Shown here: positions 1 through 12,689 of the stretch, one piece after another | Layout of the letters: each line of letters begins with the position of its first letter | Position numbering within the stretch: the stretch's first letter is position 1 | Origin: Nipponacmea schrenckii | Taxonomy: Eukaryota; Mollusca; Gastropoda; Lottiidae | Assembly (NCBI GenBank): GCA_030562195.1 | Contig: JAUJPP010000005.1 | Span: forward strand, 37,745,106 to 37,809,105 | Reading direction: 5' to 3' | DNA: 64,000 nucleotides | Notes under the pieces: model-generated | Databases searched by the model: none | Told to the model about the DNA's origin: nothing | The model's input: the letters and a program-made list of their open reading frames with translations, nothing else | Position numbers and translations under genes: made by a program

Positions 1-611
1 CTAACATAGAAATTAGTTCACAAGCAATGGTTGATAAAATTTATTGAGTTTTGGGATAATTCCTCTATGAACCTTGATGAAAAAGGATGAGAGTCAAACT
101 CTTTGGATTTTAATGTTTCGGATAAAAAACAATTACACTCAACTTTTTGTATAGGTACGTGATTGGTGAATGAATGTTATATAGCCAGATTTTAAGAATG
201 GTCAAAGATTATGTTTGATGCAACTTTCCTTTGGGATTTGTTGTCAACTGTATTCCTAATTTGTTTTCAATGTTTCTATTTGAGGAACTGATCTGAAAGA
301 AATTAATCTGTGAACAAATAAGAAGGTAATTTGTTATGAAGGAATTATTTATGACTTTGAGAGATAAATCAATAATGATTGGGTGAATTGATTGATAAAT
401 CACATTTAATATGAATAACAGGTTTATTTAGCTCTTCATACACTGACCTCAATTGAGGGTTGATCTGGAATCTTATTAAATATATTTATATATAATTGTG
501 CACATCCAGGTATTATTTATAACATTAACCTCGTATTCAATGTATGGTTTCTGTTTTTTTGTTTTGAATTGAATCCAGATATATAAAAGAAACCTGATTT
601 TAGGAAAGGCT
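1..611. other. Non-coding stretch, no gene seen
   Basis: AT-rich sequence with only short random open frames of about 60 codons. I see no splice-bounded conserved coding segment, RNA gene or tandem array here. Confidence 0.5.
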
Positions 612-924
612 ATTAAAGGGATACTGCATCTTGGCATGAACATAAAATTATTGTTCTCCAGACTGGCCTATATCAGTGAACTTACATGGTGTCATAAAAT
701 AACCTAGACCCTTAAAAACTCATTTTTGAAAAAAATTCAATTTATTAAGCGTTTTTCAATAATCAAATGCATCTTTATGGATAATAAATTAGTTTTTTGA
801 ATATTTATTTATTTTTTGGTTTATTTATGGCAGCAGGTATATTTACTGATAAATAGAGCTCTTATTGGTCAAGTTTAAAATTTTACAATTTGATGTTCAT
901 TCTAAGACTTATTATCCCTTTAAT
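612..924 (-). mobile_element. MITE-like element with 12-bp terminal inverted repeats (family A)
   Basis: The left end ATTAAAGGGATA (612-623) is the exact reverse complement of the right end TATCCCTTTAAT (913-924). The interior has no coding capacity and carries, on the minus strand, the phrase 'CCAATAAGAGCTC...GCTGCCATAAATA' that recurs near 30.5, 43.3, 50.4 and 59.7 kb. Subterminal sequences at the two ends also resemble each other inverted (both contain a version of ATGTTCAT..TAAGA). This is the best-preserved copy and defines the family. The ends fit a non-autonomous DNA transposon; the superfamily cannot be named from the sequence alone. Confidence 0.75.
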
Positions 925-1444
925 CTAAATCTAAGGTATGTACATGTATATCAATGACATTAAAACTTGCATTTCCTGAACATTTTGGGGACATTACTAT
1001 GTTTTTTCAAGAATCACAGGAACCATGTAGATGGAAGATCAGAATGATGATTGTACAGTAGCCGCAAGTCTTCCACTACACATAAAGACCAGACATGCTT
1101 CCTTTAAAATGCTCAACTGTAATAATTGGAATAACAATAACACACTTATAAATAGATTATAAAGTTGCTGAACATTGTATAGTGATTGATGTAATAAGGA
1201 ATTAATCTTGCATTAAACAAGAAACACTATTATCTCATTATGTAACTGTCAGAATAAATGGAATTCACAGACAAATTGCAGGCATTATTGGCATTAAACT
1301 AGCTGGAGTTTTGAAATTGGCCTTGATAAGACTGTAGAGTTTATTGAAGAATAATTATTGTAGATATTTGTAAAATGGTTCACTTTGGCTTGAAATTACT
1401 ATTTCATCACTTTTGATCATTGACATTCTTTTCCTAGCTTATTG
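925..1444. other. Non-coding stretch, no gene seen
   Basis: AT-rich unique-looking sequence between the family A element and the 35-bp array. No gene, RNA or repeat structure recognised. Confidence 0.4.
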
Positions 1445-2455
1445 TGTGTAATGGTTGTAAAAACTATGCTAACCTAGAGTGTATAAGGGTGTAAAAACTA
1501 TGCTAACCTAGAGTGTATAAGGGTTGTAAATACTACACTAACCTAGAGTGTATAAGGGTTGTAAATACTATACTAACCTAGAGTGTATAAGGGTGTAAAA
1601 ACCACACTAACCTAGAGTGTGCAAGGGTTGTAAAAACTATGCTAACCTAGAGTGTATAAGGGTGTAAAAACTATGCTAACCTAGAGTGTATAAGGGTTGT
1701 AAATACTACACTAACCTAGAGTGTATAAGGGTTGTAAAAACTAGACTAACCTAGAGTGAATAAGGGTTGTAAATACTATGCTAACCTAGAGTGTGTAAAG
1801 GTTGTCAAAACTAGACTTACCTAGAGTGTGTAAGGGTTGTCAAAACTACACTAACCTAGCGTATATAAGGGTTGTAAAAACTACACTAACCTAGAGTGTA
1901 TAAGGGTTGTAAATACTATACTAACCTAGAGTGTATAAGGGTGTAAAAACCACACTAACCTAGAGTGTGAAAGGGTTGTAAATACTATGCTAACCTAGAG
2001 TGTGCAAGGGTTGTAAATACTATGCTAACCTAGAGTGTGTAAGGGTTGTCAAAACTACACTAACCTAGCGTATATAAGGGTTGTAAAAACTAGACTAACC
2101 TAGAGTGTGTAAGAGTTGTCAAAACTAGACTAACCTAGAGTGTGTAAGGGTTGTCAAAACTAGACTAACCTAGAGTGTGTAAGGGTTGTCAAAACTACAC
2201 TAACCTAGCGTATATAAGGGTTGTAAAAACTAGACTACCTAGAGTGTGTAAGAGTTGTCAAAACTAGACTAACCTAGAGTGTGTAAGGGTTGTCAAAACT
2301 AGACTAGCCTAGAGTGTGTAAGGGTTGTCAAAACTAGACTAACCTAGAGTGTGTAAGGGTTGTAATTACTAGACTAACCTAGAGTGTGTAAGGGTTGTAA
2401 TAACTAGACTAACCTAGAGTGTGTAAGGGTTGTCAAAACTAGACTAACCTAGAGA
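1445..2455. repeat. Minisatellite array, ~35-bp unit, ~29 copies
   Basis: The unit is roughly CCTAGAGTGTGTAAGGGT + TGTCAAAACTAGACTAA, 34-35 bp. Variants differ at TGTATAAGG/TGTGTAAGG, TTGTAAATACT/TTGTCAAAACT and ACTATGC/ACTACAC/ACTAGAC. Variants are not randomly mixed: a rare type with CCTAGCGTATATAAGG recurs at about 1856, 2064 and 2206, so some multi-unit blocks have been re-amplified. It is flanked by ordinary AT-rich DNA. Confidence 0.95.
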
Positions 2456-4292
2456 ATAGGACGACTGAGTAGTAAAGAGTTTTAAAATACTAGGGAAGCC
2501 TAGAATGAGTCAAGGGTGATAAAATATTTTAATACCAAGATTATGAAGATATATTATGAAGTTATAATGGAGTGAATTTGTGTATATTGGCCTCAGTCCA
2601 ATTGTTCAGTGTACTATTCTGATAAGGGGTTATTACTTATTCAGTTTGGTGTTTGGGATAGCATGCTACACTCCTTGTAAACAATTACAAGTAAAAGAGG
2701 CATCATCAAACAGAACCAGCATGCCCTATTTCTTCCAACTAATAGTCAAACCTCTAAGAGAACCAAACACATGACCAGTTGACAAACGAAATTGCAATAT
2801 GCTATCAGGTGTTAATGAATTATTAAAGACTTTTAGTTATACTTTAAACACATCAAAATGAAAGATTGAAGGCAATGAGTTCAGAAAAGAAATGGCTAAA
2901 TAATAGCCAAAAGAAAAGCTAAGTTGACGAGGAATGTTTGAAAGTACCTTAAACTTTCACGAGAGTAGAGGTCTGTTCACACCAGTCTGGACCAGGCCGC
3001 GATAAAATCACAAATGTAAACGGCTGACTGCATTTACACAACAACAATTTGGTCTAAGAACCATTCCATTCCAGTTTGACCAGAATTGGAATCATTCTGT
3101 GAATGCATGACTGTTTACATTACACAAAATTCATTCGTACTGCTCTGAGAACCAGTCTGAGAACTGATAAATTTTGTATTGAGACAGGGTTTGGGATTGT
3201 CTTGCTTGTATTAATATATAGCCTAATAACGCTAAATACTAAATATTTTAAGTGAACACATACAAATTTCAGTCTTTTTTAAAAGTCCAGTAGGTCATTC
3301 AGGCCAACCCTGATATCTCTATGTAAAGTCAATATAAGACTATGGTATAAAGTGATGTTTATTAGCCACAGTATTGGTTCATTATTCAAAATAAACATAA
3401 CCTTATACTGTAAATAGGGGCTGATATAAGATAGGAACTGGAAATTAGTGGTTATTGTAATAAAGGGGCTGAATTATGGTATGGTATTCCTGTATATTAA
3501 GAACACAAGTCATAAATGAACAAGGAGGCAAAAGGTGATAAACGATTATTGGTCACACAAATTGAACACATTGCACTTTTAAGAAATTTAAGGGTCGTAT
3601 GCAGCGCCTATATTTCACATAAATTTTGACTATGGTGTACTTTATGTATGCACCTCCTGATCTCCTCACTTAAGCCAAGGTAAGAGCACTGTGTACGGCT
3701 CTAAGTGTAATTTTCTAAATTAAATGCTAGAACGTTTGCCTGAAGAAGATGGACATTTGTGTAAATGTTTTGCAAACTGCATAAGTTTCTTCAGTTTTTT
3801 TTAAATGTTTAATTTTCATTTAATCTTTAATGTTTTTTTTTTTTCTTTATTTAAATACATATCAAAGTGAATAAATAATGAATATACAGGAGTATGCACG
3901 AGCAAATTTCTCTGTTTAAGTTACCCTAGGTTACAACAACCTTTCTGCATAATATTCTTATGTAATAATTAAAATATGAAGCCTGATAAAAGGAATATTA
4001 AATTTGTGTACAAGTGTGTATTGAACAGTGTATTGTTTAAATGTTTCCATGTATAACAGAAGTAACAGGTGCATTATAGTTTGAATCAACAGGTGCACTG
4101 TAACATTTATCAATATGTTCAGTTAATATTGGTTTAAGTTATTATAGGAAGTTTACTATCATATTGTGATCTGTTGTAGTTGCATGAGTAAAATTAGAAC
4201 AAAGCAAGGCAAAGTAATGATAGGTATGTATTTACATAGTATTTATTTAATTCAAGACTTACTGTGGATGACACTTGATCTAAAACCACAAC
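2456..4292. other. Non-coding stretch, no gene seen
   Basis: No coding exon recognised. A ~64-codon open frame near 2580-2774 has no recognisable domain or splice context. Confidence 0.4.
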
Positions 4293-4697
4293 CTAGATCA
4301 CAACAAATGGAAGAGTTAAAGAATCTCTCTCTTTAGAGAAACCTTGTTTCACTCCGACGGTTTCGTACAATTTGTACTCTTCAGGGATACTGTTGCTACT
4401 GGGTTGCATTCCTTCTATTTATACCCTATGGTGGATAGAGGCGCTTCATGGAGGACTCAGTGAAAGGCTACTGTTGCTTGGTTGCCCGTCGGGAAACACT
4501 TCAATTTACGTGGTCACTCACACAAAGATTTTATGTGCAAGTCTTATCCTTAATATCTAGGAATCCCGATTTGGGAACGACCACAGACGCACTTTGGAAT
4601 TGGATTGGATCCATCAACTCAAGTCCATGGCACCAAAGGCATCATGAATTTTATTAGTAGGGTCACATCACTGGCCCTTATCTCTAGATCACAACAA
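4293..4697. mobile_element. Retroposon-like insertion flanked by a 14-bp direct repeat
   Basis: The 14-mer CTAGATCACAACAA occurs at 4293-4306 and again, identical, at 4684-4697. It brackets about 377 bp that are visibly richer in G+C than the surroundings (for example a GCCCGTCGGGAAAC stretch near 4483-4496). A target-site duplication of this length is typical of LINE-mediated retroposition (SINEs, processed sequence). No poly(A) tail or tRNA promoter boxes were recognised, so the family is unknown. Two overlapping ~65-codon frames inside show no domain I know. Confidence 0.6.
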
Positions 4698-4831
4698 GTT
4701 TTAAGAGTGGATTAAGTTAAAAGATTTTGTTTATGGCTCCATGTTCTGTGTTTTCAATCTATAATACTAGTTTTCTTTCAAGAAGATTGATAGATTCAAT
4801 ATACATATTTGACTCTAGGCCTATATTTTTC

Positions 4832-5060
4832 AAGGATCCTTTCTACCAGCTGGCTTGAATCTTGGCATTGATCTTTCCCAGATTATCCGTACCTATTTAC
4901 AGCTGGGTGGACTGGAATTGTGAGTGAAGATGACTTATTTAAGGTCATCGGACTTTCACACCCCAGTTGAGATTAGAACTCACGTCCAACATTTTCAACG
5001 TATCCAAGCAACTGACGTCATGACGTAAAGAACCAATGCTCTATCCACTGTGCATAGGAC
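4832..5060 (-). mobile_element. tRNA-derived SINE-like element (family B)
   Basis: On the minus strand, reading from 5060, the sequence has a tRNA-like A-box region (GTGGATAGAGCATTGG), a B-box-like GAGTTCTAATCTC about 75 bases later, and a unique tail. The tail (GATCAATGCCAAGATTCAAG .. TGGTAGAAAGGATCCTT) is matched by a plus-strand copy at 34.1-34.2 kb (AAGATCAATGCCAACAGATG .. GAATCCTT). Two copies in opposite orientations with Pol III-like boxes support a SINE. Confidence 0.6.
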
Positions 5061-8000
5061 CCCTCAGTAGAAACTGAATATTTTTACTCTAAATTAAACT
5101 TAAATTGTTTCTTTTCTTAATGACAACTGAATTATTTTTTTTAGACTATGAACCTTTTATATTACTATATACTGTTATCTTTACCTATATTTAAATACCA
5201 TGAAAGCTATTCTATAAAACCTTCTATAGATAAATGATATATTGTTGATATAAGTAAAGATTGAATAATATCTATTTATAACTTTAATTTAAAGGGACTT
5301 GAAGGGATCTTCCTAATTTAGAATTGAAACAAGGTTTTGGGATTCAGTTTTTATTCCTGACTTGAGGTTTAATATACTATTAAGTATAAACAATGTTTAA
5401 TACTGGGCTTTTATGTGGAATATATTTAAGAGTTTGAAATAAAAAAGAAGTACACTTGGGCACTGCTATCTTATTATAATTGTCCTTAGCTAGCCTTAAT
5501 TAGCCTATATAAAAATAGGAGTAAAACATTCAGAATTATGACATTGAATTCCATTCACTTATTCAAGGAATTTATAAATTTGAACAGTATAGATTATTTT
5601 CTTTATTCTGTGGAATTTATTTTTAAAAATGCTAACAATATCTTCATTATTAAAAGATATTAGGGCTTTATTTCAATATAAATTTACCTTGGTGTCAGTT
5701 TAATTCATCAAGTCAACAGAGATAGGATAAAACTAACAAAGATTTGATTATTTAATCTATTTGTCAATATATATATTGGATATGTTATGTTAACATAGGT
5801 ATAGTTAGAAGTTGATTTAGGCTTATACCAGGGGTTTGATCTCGGTGTAAAATGTTAATATTGAATAGGTTTATGTATCTCAGACTGAAAGATATAAATT
5901 AAATATTGAATTACACACGTCATGTAAACTGTGAAACACTTTGTGGAACAGAACATTTGATTGAAAGAAATTAAGTCAAGAACCAAGGTAAGAAAGATTT
6001 TTTTTTTTGGAAAAAAAACAAAACAAATTTTGCATCTACTTACATGTACTTACATAGTGTGCAATCAGGGAAATTTCAGACTACCATTCTTTTTCTTATG
6101 AGTAGAAAGATTGGTATAAACTAAACTTAGGTCTGAAAAAATAATTCATTTTGATATCTAAATATTGTTTATGTATCTACAGTTTTTCCATGACTAGAAT
6201 TTATTACAATCAAGGTAGTAGTAACCCAGTTTTGTGAAGAATCTAAAAAATTTCATCTTGAACATGACTTACAAACATTGTAAAAATCTAACAAGTATGT
6301 ATTAAGTTTGGTGTTGCATAAATTAAAGAGTATAGAAGGAAATACAACTGAAGTTATATTGGTATAAGTCAAGGTGAATATATTTGGCCTTAACTATTTT
6401 GATTGTGTACAGATAACATTTAAACTTTAACCACTCACCCACAAAAATATCGCTTTTGATCAAAAAAAGAAATATTTATCAGGGATTCTTATCTTATTTT
6501 ACATGTTTTTTATTTTTTAAACAATATTTTATTCACATAAATATGTTACAATTCTTAATAATACAATAGAATAGGATTCGAAAACAAGCATAGGGCTTAT
6601 ATTAATTTGTTTCCAATTTAACATTTATTGAGGTAGTTTGCAATAGTGATGTTGTAAAATGCTTAGTTTAAGTTATATTTCAAGAATTACAGACATCCGA
6701 TTAAAAGTTGGAATGATACAAATAGATGCCATGAATGACCCTGATACGATAATGATCAAGAAAAACTCTCTCCAATAAAAGCACTAAATGTTCATATTAA
6801 GTTTATTTTGATGAAATTGAAGATAAATTGGTAGATAGACTTGAAATACTGTAAAGTATAGGAATGTGCTAAAACTGAAGTGGTCTTTACGACATCATCT
6901 TCAGGACCTCCTTAGGTTGAAGAGTACTTGAACAATTTATGAGGATTATCAACTATTTTATGACCTTTGAACTTTACCTTTTGATCTTTGATAAAAATTT
7001 GACAGTTAAAAGGTGATTTTAACATGAGAGTGACAGGTTAGATTAGCTAAGCTCTTCTCTAAATTTTTACTTTCATAAACTTTTTATCTCTTGGTAGGTT
7101 TGTGCGATAAGATTAGGAAATAGTTTGAAATTCTAAAGAGAACATAGATACTAGTATAGAATGATGCTTGTAAGAGAGTTGGAATCCGCTTGGTTACCGT
7201 TACATTAAACAGATAGTGGTCTGTCTTGGGCTCTAATCTTTGTCAATGTGTGAAATCTGTCCTCAAAACCCCCCAAAAGGACTGGAAGTTTTCAGGGCCA
7301 AAAGCTTTGGTCATGAACCAGCTGAAAGAGAAAATGAAACTAAAAAAAATAGTTGCTATCCTGTTTTTTTTTTTAGAAATTCTTTGTTATCATCTAAGGA
7401 TGAACCCAATACAATCACAAAATATTTAATGAGTTATTGCCCTTGTTTTAAATTGGTATTGTAAATAAGAAAAAGCTATAATCAAAGCTTGTGTCATATA
7501 GAAATGTTACTCTCAGAATAATACTTTCAGAATGATACATATTTCTTGTCAACTTTCTGAACAACTTCTGAACTAATGTGGGCATATTACATTGGCCCTT
7601 GCTATTTTCCATTAGGATATAAGAGAATTATTCCTATATTGTATGTGAACTGGATGCAAGATATTATTCAGCTACTATTATTTTAGTATAATTGTATTTA
7701 AAATAAGTAGCTGGTATCAATTTCCATGTAACATATTGAAGTGATCTTATTACATTAAATATGATATTTAAATAATAGGCAAACTGTGTCCACAAAGTGA
7801 TTTAATCTGAAAATAACAATCTTGTGCCTTGTTTACACTGCCTTGCAATTTGGCTTACTTGGAATGAGCTATAGTTGGTCCGGCCTTTACTGTTTTCACT
7901 GTGCTGGTTTCATTGATCAGAATAGAGAGTCATTAAATACATATCTGCTCTCCAGTTAGTGGAAGCAAAAATAAACCCTTAACATTCAAAATGATTTTGG

Positions 8001-9465
8001 CCATCATGAAATTGTGATTAATTTTTAAAGGCACACAGAAATTAAAATTCAGGTTTGTGTGAATAGTCTATAACATTTCACGTCATAGGGTCAAGGCCAT
8101 TATTAAGCATGTACACAACACCTTGGCTCAGCCCAGTGGAACATATACATTGCATTGATACTGTGCAATTCTGTACATAGTCCAGCTATCTTGCAGTGCT
8201 GCATCTCCTGTATCAACTATTTTGTGTTTCTATAAAATGTATAAAATATTGAAAATGAATGCAAATATTGCCTATTGGCTTGAAAATATTAAAGTATCTG
8301 TCATGAGACAATCAAATGTTTTTTGGTAAATTCAAATGGAGCAGTATTATTTTTAATGATAAACTTTTTTTTTGTATTTTAAACTAAATATAGTATATTC
8401 AATATGAAGCGTGTTGTATTGGTTTAATTCAAGAGCATTATTAATGTTATACAGGGGTGAACTTTGTTGTGGTATTTTTATATTTTTTGTGATAACCTTT
8501 GAGAAAATGTTATTCAAAATTCAAAACAAGTTTAAATTACATTGAGTATACACAATTTTTAAATGGATCAATGCACTCCTACATGTCTTAAAGACATTTG
8601 TATTGAATATGTTTAAAATGCTCAACTATTTATCTCATTCAATATTCACAATTTTACACTTACTTTTATCTCAAGATATGCTATTTGGGTATAATGATAG
8701 AGCCCATTTACTGAGAGCTCTTGAAAAAGGAATGGAAAGCCTTTGATATTTGATTATAGTGAAAGCAGTTATGACAAAGGTATCTGTAAAATATTTGACA
8801 AAAATGATTGAAGAAATGAGTTTTAAAAAGACTTAATATTTTCAGATAAGGGAAATTCAGTTAGATATTTATTTAAATTAAAAGTTTACTAAGATGAATA
8901 AGGCATATTTAGATGTTAATGATTAAATGTAAAAGAGGTATTTAAGTACATAATGACAAGGGGCATCTACTTAGCTATTCAGTGTTAAAAAAAAGTGCTC
9001 TGTGGGTTTAAATGAAAATAAGATATTTGACTATCTTCAATTTTAAGGGCATCAAAATATAGAGGTTTTTATTCATCTTTCAAAAACAAGAGCTATGTGT
9101 ACCAGCCAATCTGTGTGTGATCTAATGAGAAGGCTTCTGTACTTAAACATAATTGGCTAGAATAAAGCCTAGGTATGTCACAATTTATCATTTATAACTA
9201 CATGATCCACTTATTTGCCTAGCACATGGAAATTCAGCTCCCAATAAACTGTGCTATTCCACAGTATTCCAAACCCAGCCTTCTAGCAGGTATTAATATT
9301 TAATCAATTCAGTAGGCTTTTTCAAGGAAATATTCATAGAGCAAGGATAGTATGGGCTTGAATTCAGACTTTGTCATATCCCTGCACCTAATCTCCTTTT
9401 AAAGTGTTGAACAGAAGTTGAAATAGGAATTCAGGGGTGAAAGTCGACACCGGGCAAACCCTAAG
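5061..9465. other. Long non-coding stretch, no gene seen
   Basis: About 4.4 kb of AT-rich DNA. Open frames of 67-74 codons at 7226-7464 overlap in two frames and show no domain or codon signal. No RNA gene or clear tandem array recognised. Confidence 0.45.
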
Positions 9466-9656
9466 AATCACTGGCTCAGTCTTCAGAATCCCTGGCTCAG
9501 TCATCAGAATCACTGGCTCAGTCATCAGAATCACTGGCTCAGTCATCAGAATCACTGGCTCAGTCATCAGAATCACTGGCTCAGTCATCAGAACCACTGA
9601 CTCAGTCTTCTGAACCACTGACTCAGTCATCAGAATCACTGGCTCAGTCATCAGAA
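9466..9656. repeat. Minisatellite, 21-bp unit, ~9 copies
   Basis: Tandem copies of AGAATCACTGGCTCAGTCAT + C (21 bp) with small variants (CTTCAGAATCCC, GAACCACTGACTC). Because 21 is divisible by three and the unit lacks stops in one minus-strand frame, a ~100-codon open frame with a 7-residue repeat appears there. I treat it as a by-product of the array: there is no splice or start context and no non-repetitive coding sequence attached. Confidence 0.9.
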
Positions 9657-10387
9657 TCTTTTTATGCCATGATGAAGATTTGAACCAAATTGGCACCTAA
9701 TGGTCTAGCAGACGACATTCCAACTGGCTACTAACTAAGATAGGGTAATAACACTTTCAATTTATTTGTGTATATTTTGAAAAGATATTGATGTTGTGTT
9801 TTTAAACTAAATAAATATTTTGAACTAGATTGATAAAATAAGGTTATCGACACTGCCTGGGTACAATAAGATTATATCTTATGATAAATATTTTCTATAA
9901 ACATGTCAAGTAATCATCTGATTTCTATTCTATACCAATTAACCAGGTGTGACCAAATCCATTTCAATTTTTACACTGATTTTATGCTAGACTTAAGTCT
10001 TTTGAGTTGTCTTTTTGGATGTTTTTAATAACATGTTCTAATAAAAGATCTATTACGCACATCTTATTCATTGAGTTTGACTTTCTATATCACTATAGCA
10101 TTGCACTATACACTCGCTTGTGTAGATTGTGTAGTTATGAAATAGACATTATCAGACAATGCTTTCTATTAATGTATCTGTGCCTATTTGATTGTTGTTT
10201 GAATATTTTGATAAGAGATATGTTATGATTCATGCATGTAAGTTGGACATCTTTTAATTTTATCCAACTTACTTGATTTAGTAATTAGTTGATACTATGA
10301 TGCTCCTTTAAAAAGAAAATAGATTAAGTTCCTTGTGATAGACCGTGTGCAATATGTTACTGTACAGGACCAGTGTTGGTAGACATT
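9657..10387. other. Non-coding stretch, no gene seen
   Basis: AT-rich sequence between two short arrays. A 73-codon frame at 10007-10228 is low complexity and not supported. Confidence 0.4.
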
Positions 10388-10480
10388 ATGATCCACCCCC
10401 TCAGTCCTAACTGATCTCCCACCCTAACAGACTGACCTCCCACCCTAACTGACTGACCCCCCAACCTAACTGACTGCCTT
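10388..10480. repeat. Short C-rich minisatellite, ~21-bp unit, ~4 copies
   Basis: Degenerate tandem units around CTCCCACCCTAACTGACTGA + C, strongly C-rich on the plus strand within an AT-rich region. It resembles the 21-bp array at 9.5 kb only in period, not in sequence. Confidence 0.75.
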
Positions 10481-12689
10481 GTTTCCTGTACCATTATAAA
10501 CAATCTTGTCATGTCAGTTTCTATAAATAAATAAACCAACTCAATCTGACAGAATAACAGGTTTGGTTGTTAACTGCATGTTATTTTTTTACCTGTCAAT
10601 TTTACAGAATGATTAATCTAAAAATATATTTTTCTTGTCACTTACAATAATTGAAGATATTGTTCTAGTTTTCTAGATATAAAAGATAAATTGCCTATTC
10701 TTTTTGTTTTTTTTAAATTATGAGTTTATTCTCAAGGTATGAAGTTCAATTGCCTACCATAATTGTATTGATTTAATTTATTGTCTAATATATTAAATTT
10801 TATAACTTGTGGAACCTATTGCAGGAATGTCCCTATGTCAGAAACATATTTTAATCATAGAAACATTATATTCTGATTAATTTTTCTTAAATCCTTTTAT
10901 ACCATGCCTGGATAAAATATATCTTATTTACATTGTACATAGAAACTGTTCTATAGGATCAGTTATTGTTGAAACTTCAGAAATTCCGAATGCAACTCTA
11001 AAACAGTTTTAAGAATGATTCCCTTTTACATTACACCAATTTCTGGAATCTGTTTTGATAACAGTTTAGTGACCACCTACTGGAGATAGACCAGAATAGA
11101 AAAATGTTCTGGACGTTTACCTATTGACATTATGAGAAATTCAACCATTCAGAACAGAGATTGTTCAATATTTGTATTGTGAGAGTGGATTGAGATGATC
11201 ATATTGACTAATCAGATGACTATAAATTAGAATGGCTAGTGCACACTTGCAAACAGTTTGTAATCCATCAAGTAGTCTATAAATTAATTAAAAGTTTTAA
11301 TTTGTCATATCTGAAGTAATTTGATGTTAATGCGTACATCCTTGTTGTCAGATTATGTGATATAATTAATCTAGCAACCATTTTATAATTAATAAGTTGA
11401 ATAATTAGGATATTGAGTTAGAATATTTGCAGGTTGGTTGTTTATATTCAAAGGAATGATATACATTACATACCTAGTACATGATATTACATTGTAATAT
11501 ATATAAAAGTACATATTCAGAAAGAGCAGTGTAATTTTAGTCAACTGAACCAATTCAGTGTCTTAGAGCTTTGTTTTCATAGTTATAATAAATAATCAAT
11601 ATAAACTGCTTTTAGAACTATTTTTTTAATGTCTGTTAAATATTGATAAAATTTTCTAAAAGTTAATTTTGATAAATGTTGTATTATAAACACATTACAA
11701 TTATGTTTCATAATATTACTTTATAAATATTTCTAACTTATGTTTAGGTCAAGTAAGATATAAGTTTGGAGGAAAAATAAATATTTGTTTTATTAAAAAT
11801 AAGAATGTTTGTCTTAATCTTTACTGAAAATATTTCAATAAATCAGGGATTTAACACAAAATATTAAAATCAAATATTAGTAAAACATGCCATTGGCTCA
11901 TAAAACATTCATCAAAGATCAGATTTAAACTTTGACCTCTGTGTTATTTGAAGACACCTTATAACCCTGTGCTTTTGAAAGCCTATTGAAATCAGCTGAC
12001 TATCGACCATCCTGAACAATAGGATTGGAATTTTAATTGAACCTCGTAGGTGAAAAAATACCTTTCTACTTGATCAAGTTTTCACGGTTTCGTTCTGCTT
12101 CAATGATTCCCACAAAACAAAAACTCCATTGAATAGCCATAAATTTTCCCAGAGTTTTGAAGTGTTTTGGTAGTTACATGACAACTAGGGTGATAGGACA
12201 CGAAAGGTGATCGAAGCAGGTCAGTTTATGAAAATATTGTTGTCTGTATTATGTTTCATGTTTTCAGTGTTAACAACCAGCAAGTGGTTATGTTCTAGGA
12301 TAATTTTGTGATCTAATTTCATGTAAGGTATATTTGTGACTAGGATATTTTTTGTGTAATTTGTTTGTGTGATTTGATTCAAGGATCTAATTCTATTCAC
12401 CAGTTATTTTAGTATGAAGCTTTAATGTACTGCTGCATTATTGTGGTATCTAAAACTAAAAGTTATTAGGGGTTTCAGCCTTGAATTGAATTGTTATTTT
12501 GATTATATGTTGAGGGGTTTTAGAAGCAATGGTCAAAGTATATAAACTGTGGTATTATTAATTGTGGTTATTGGATAGAGATATTTGACAGTAAAATGAC
12601 AATAGATTGATCATGTTATACAAGACAAGTGGACAGTAGGATATAAACATGACACCATGTAAAACAATCTGTAACAGACCACATACACT
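10481..12689. other. Non-coding stretch, no gene seen
   Basis: About 2.2 kb of AT-rich DNA with no coding exon, RNA gene or array that I can recognise. Confidence 0.4.

Noticed and set aside
1445..2455. CRISPR-like or telomere-like array
   Set aside because: Units are contiguous, with no unique spacers, and CTAACCTAGAG is not a telomeric hexamer array; this is a eukaryotic minisatellite.
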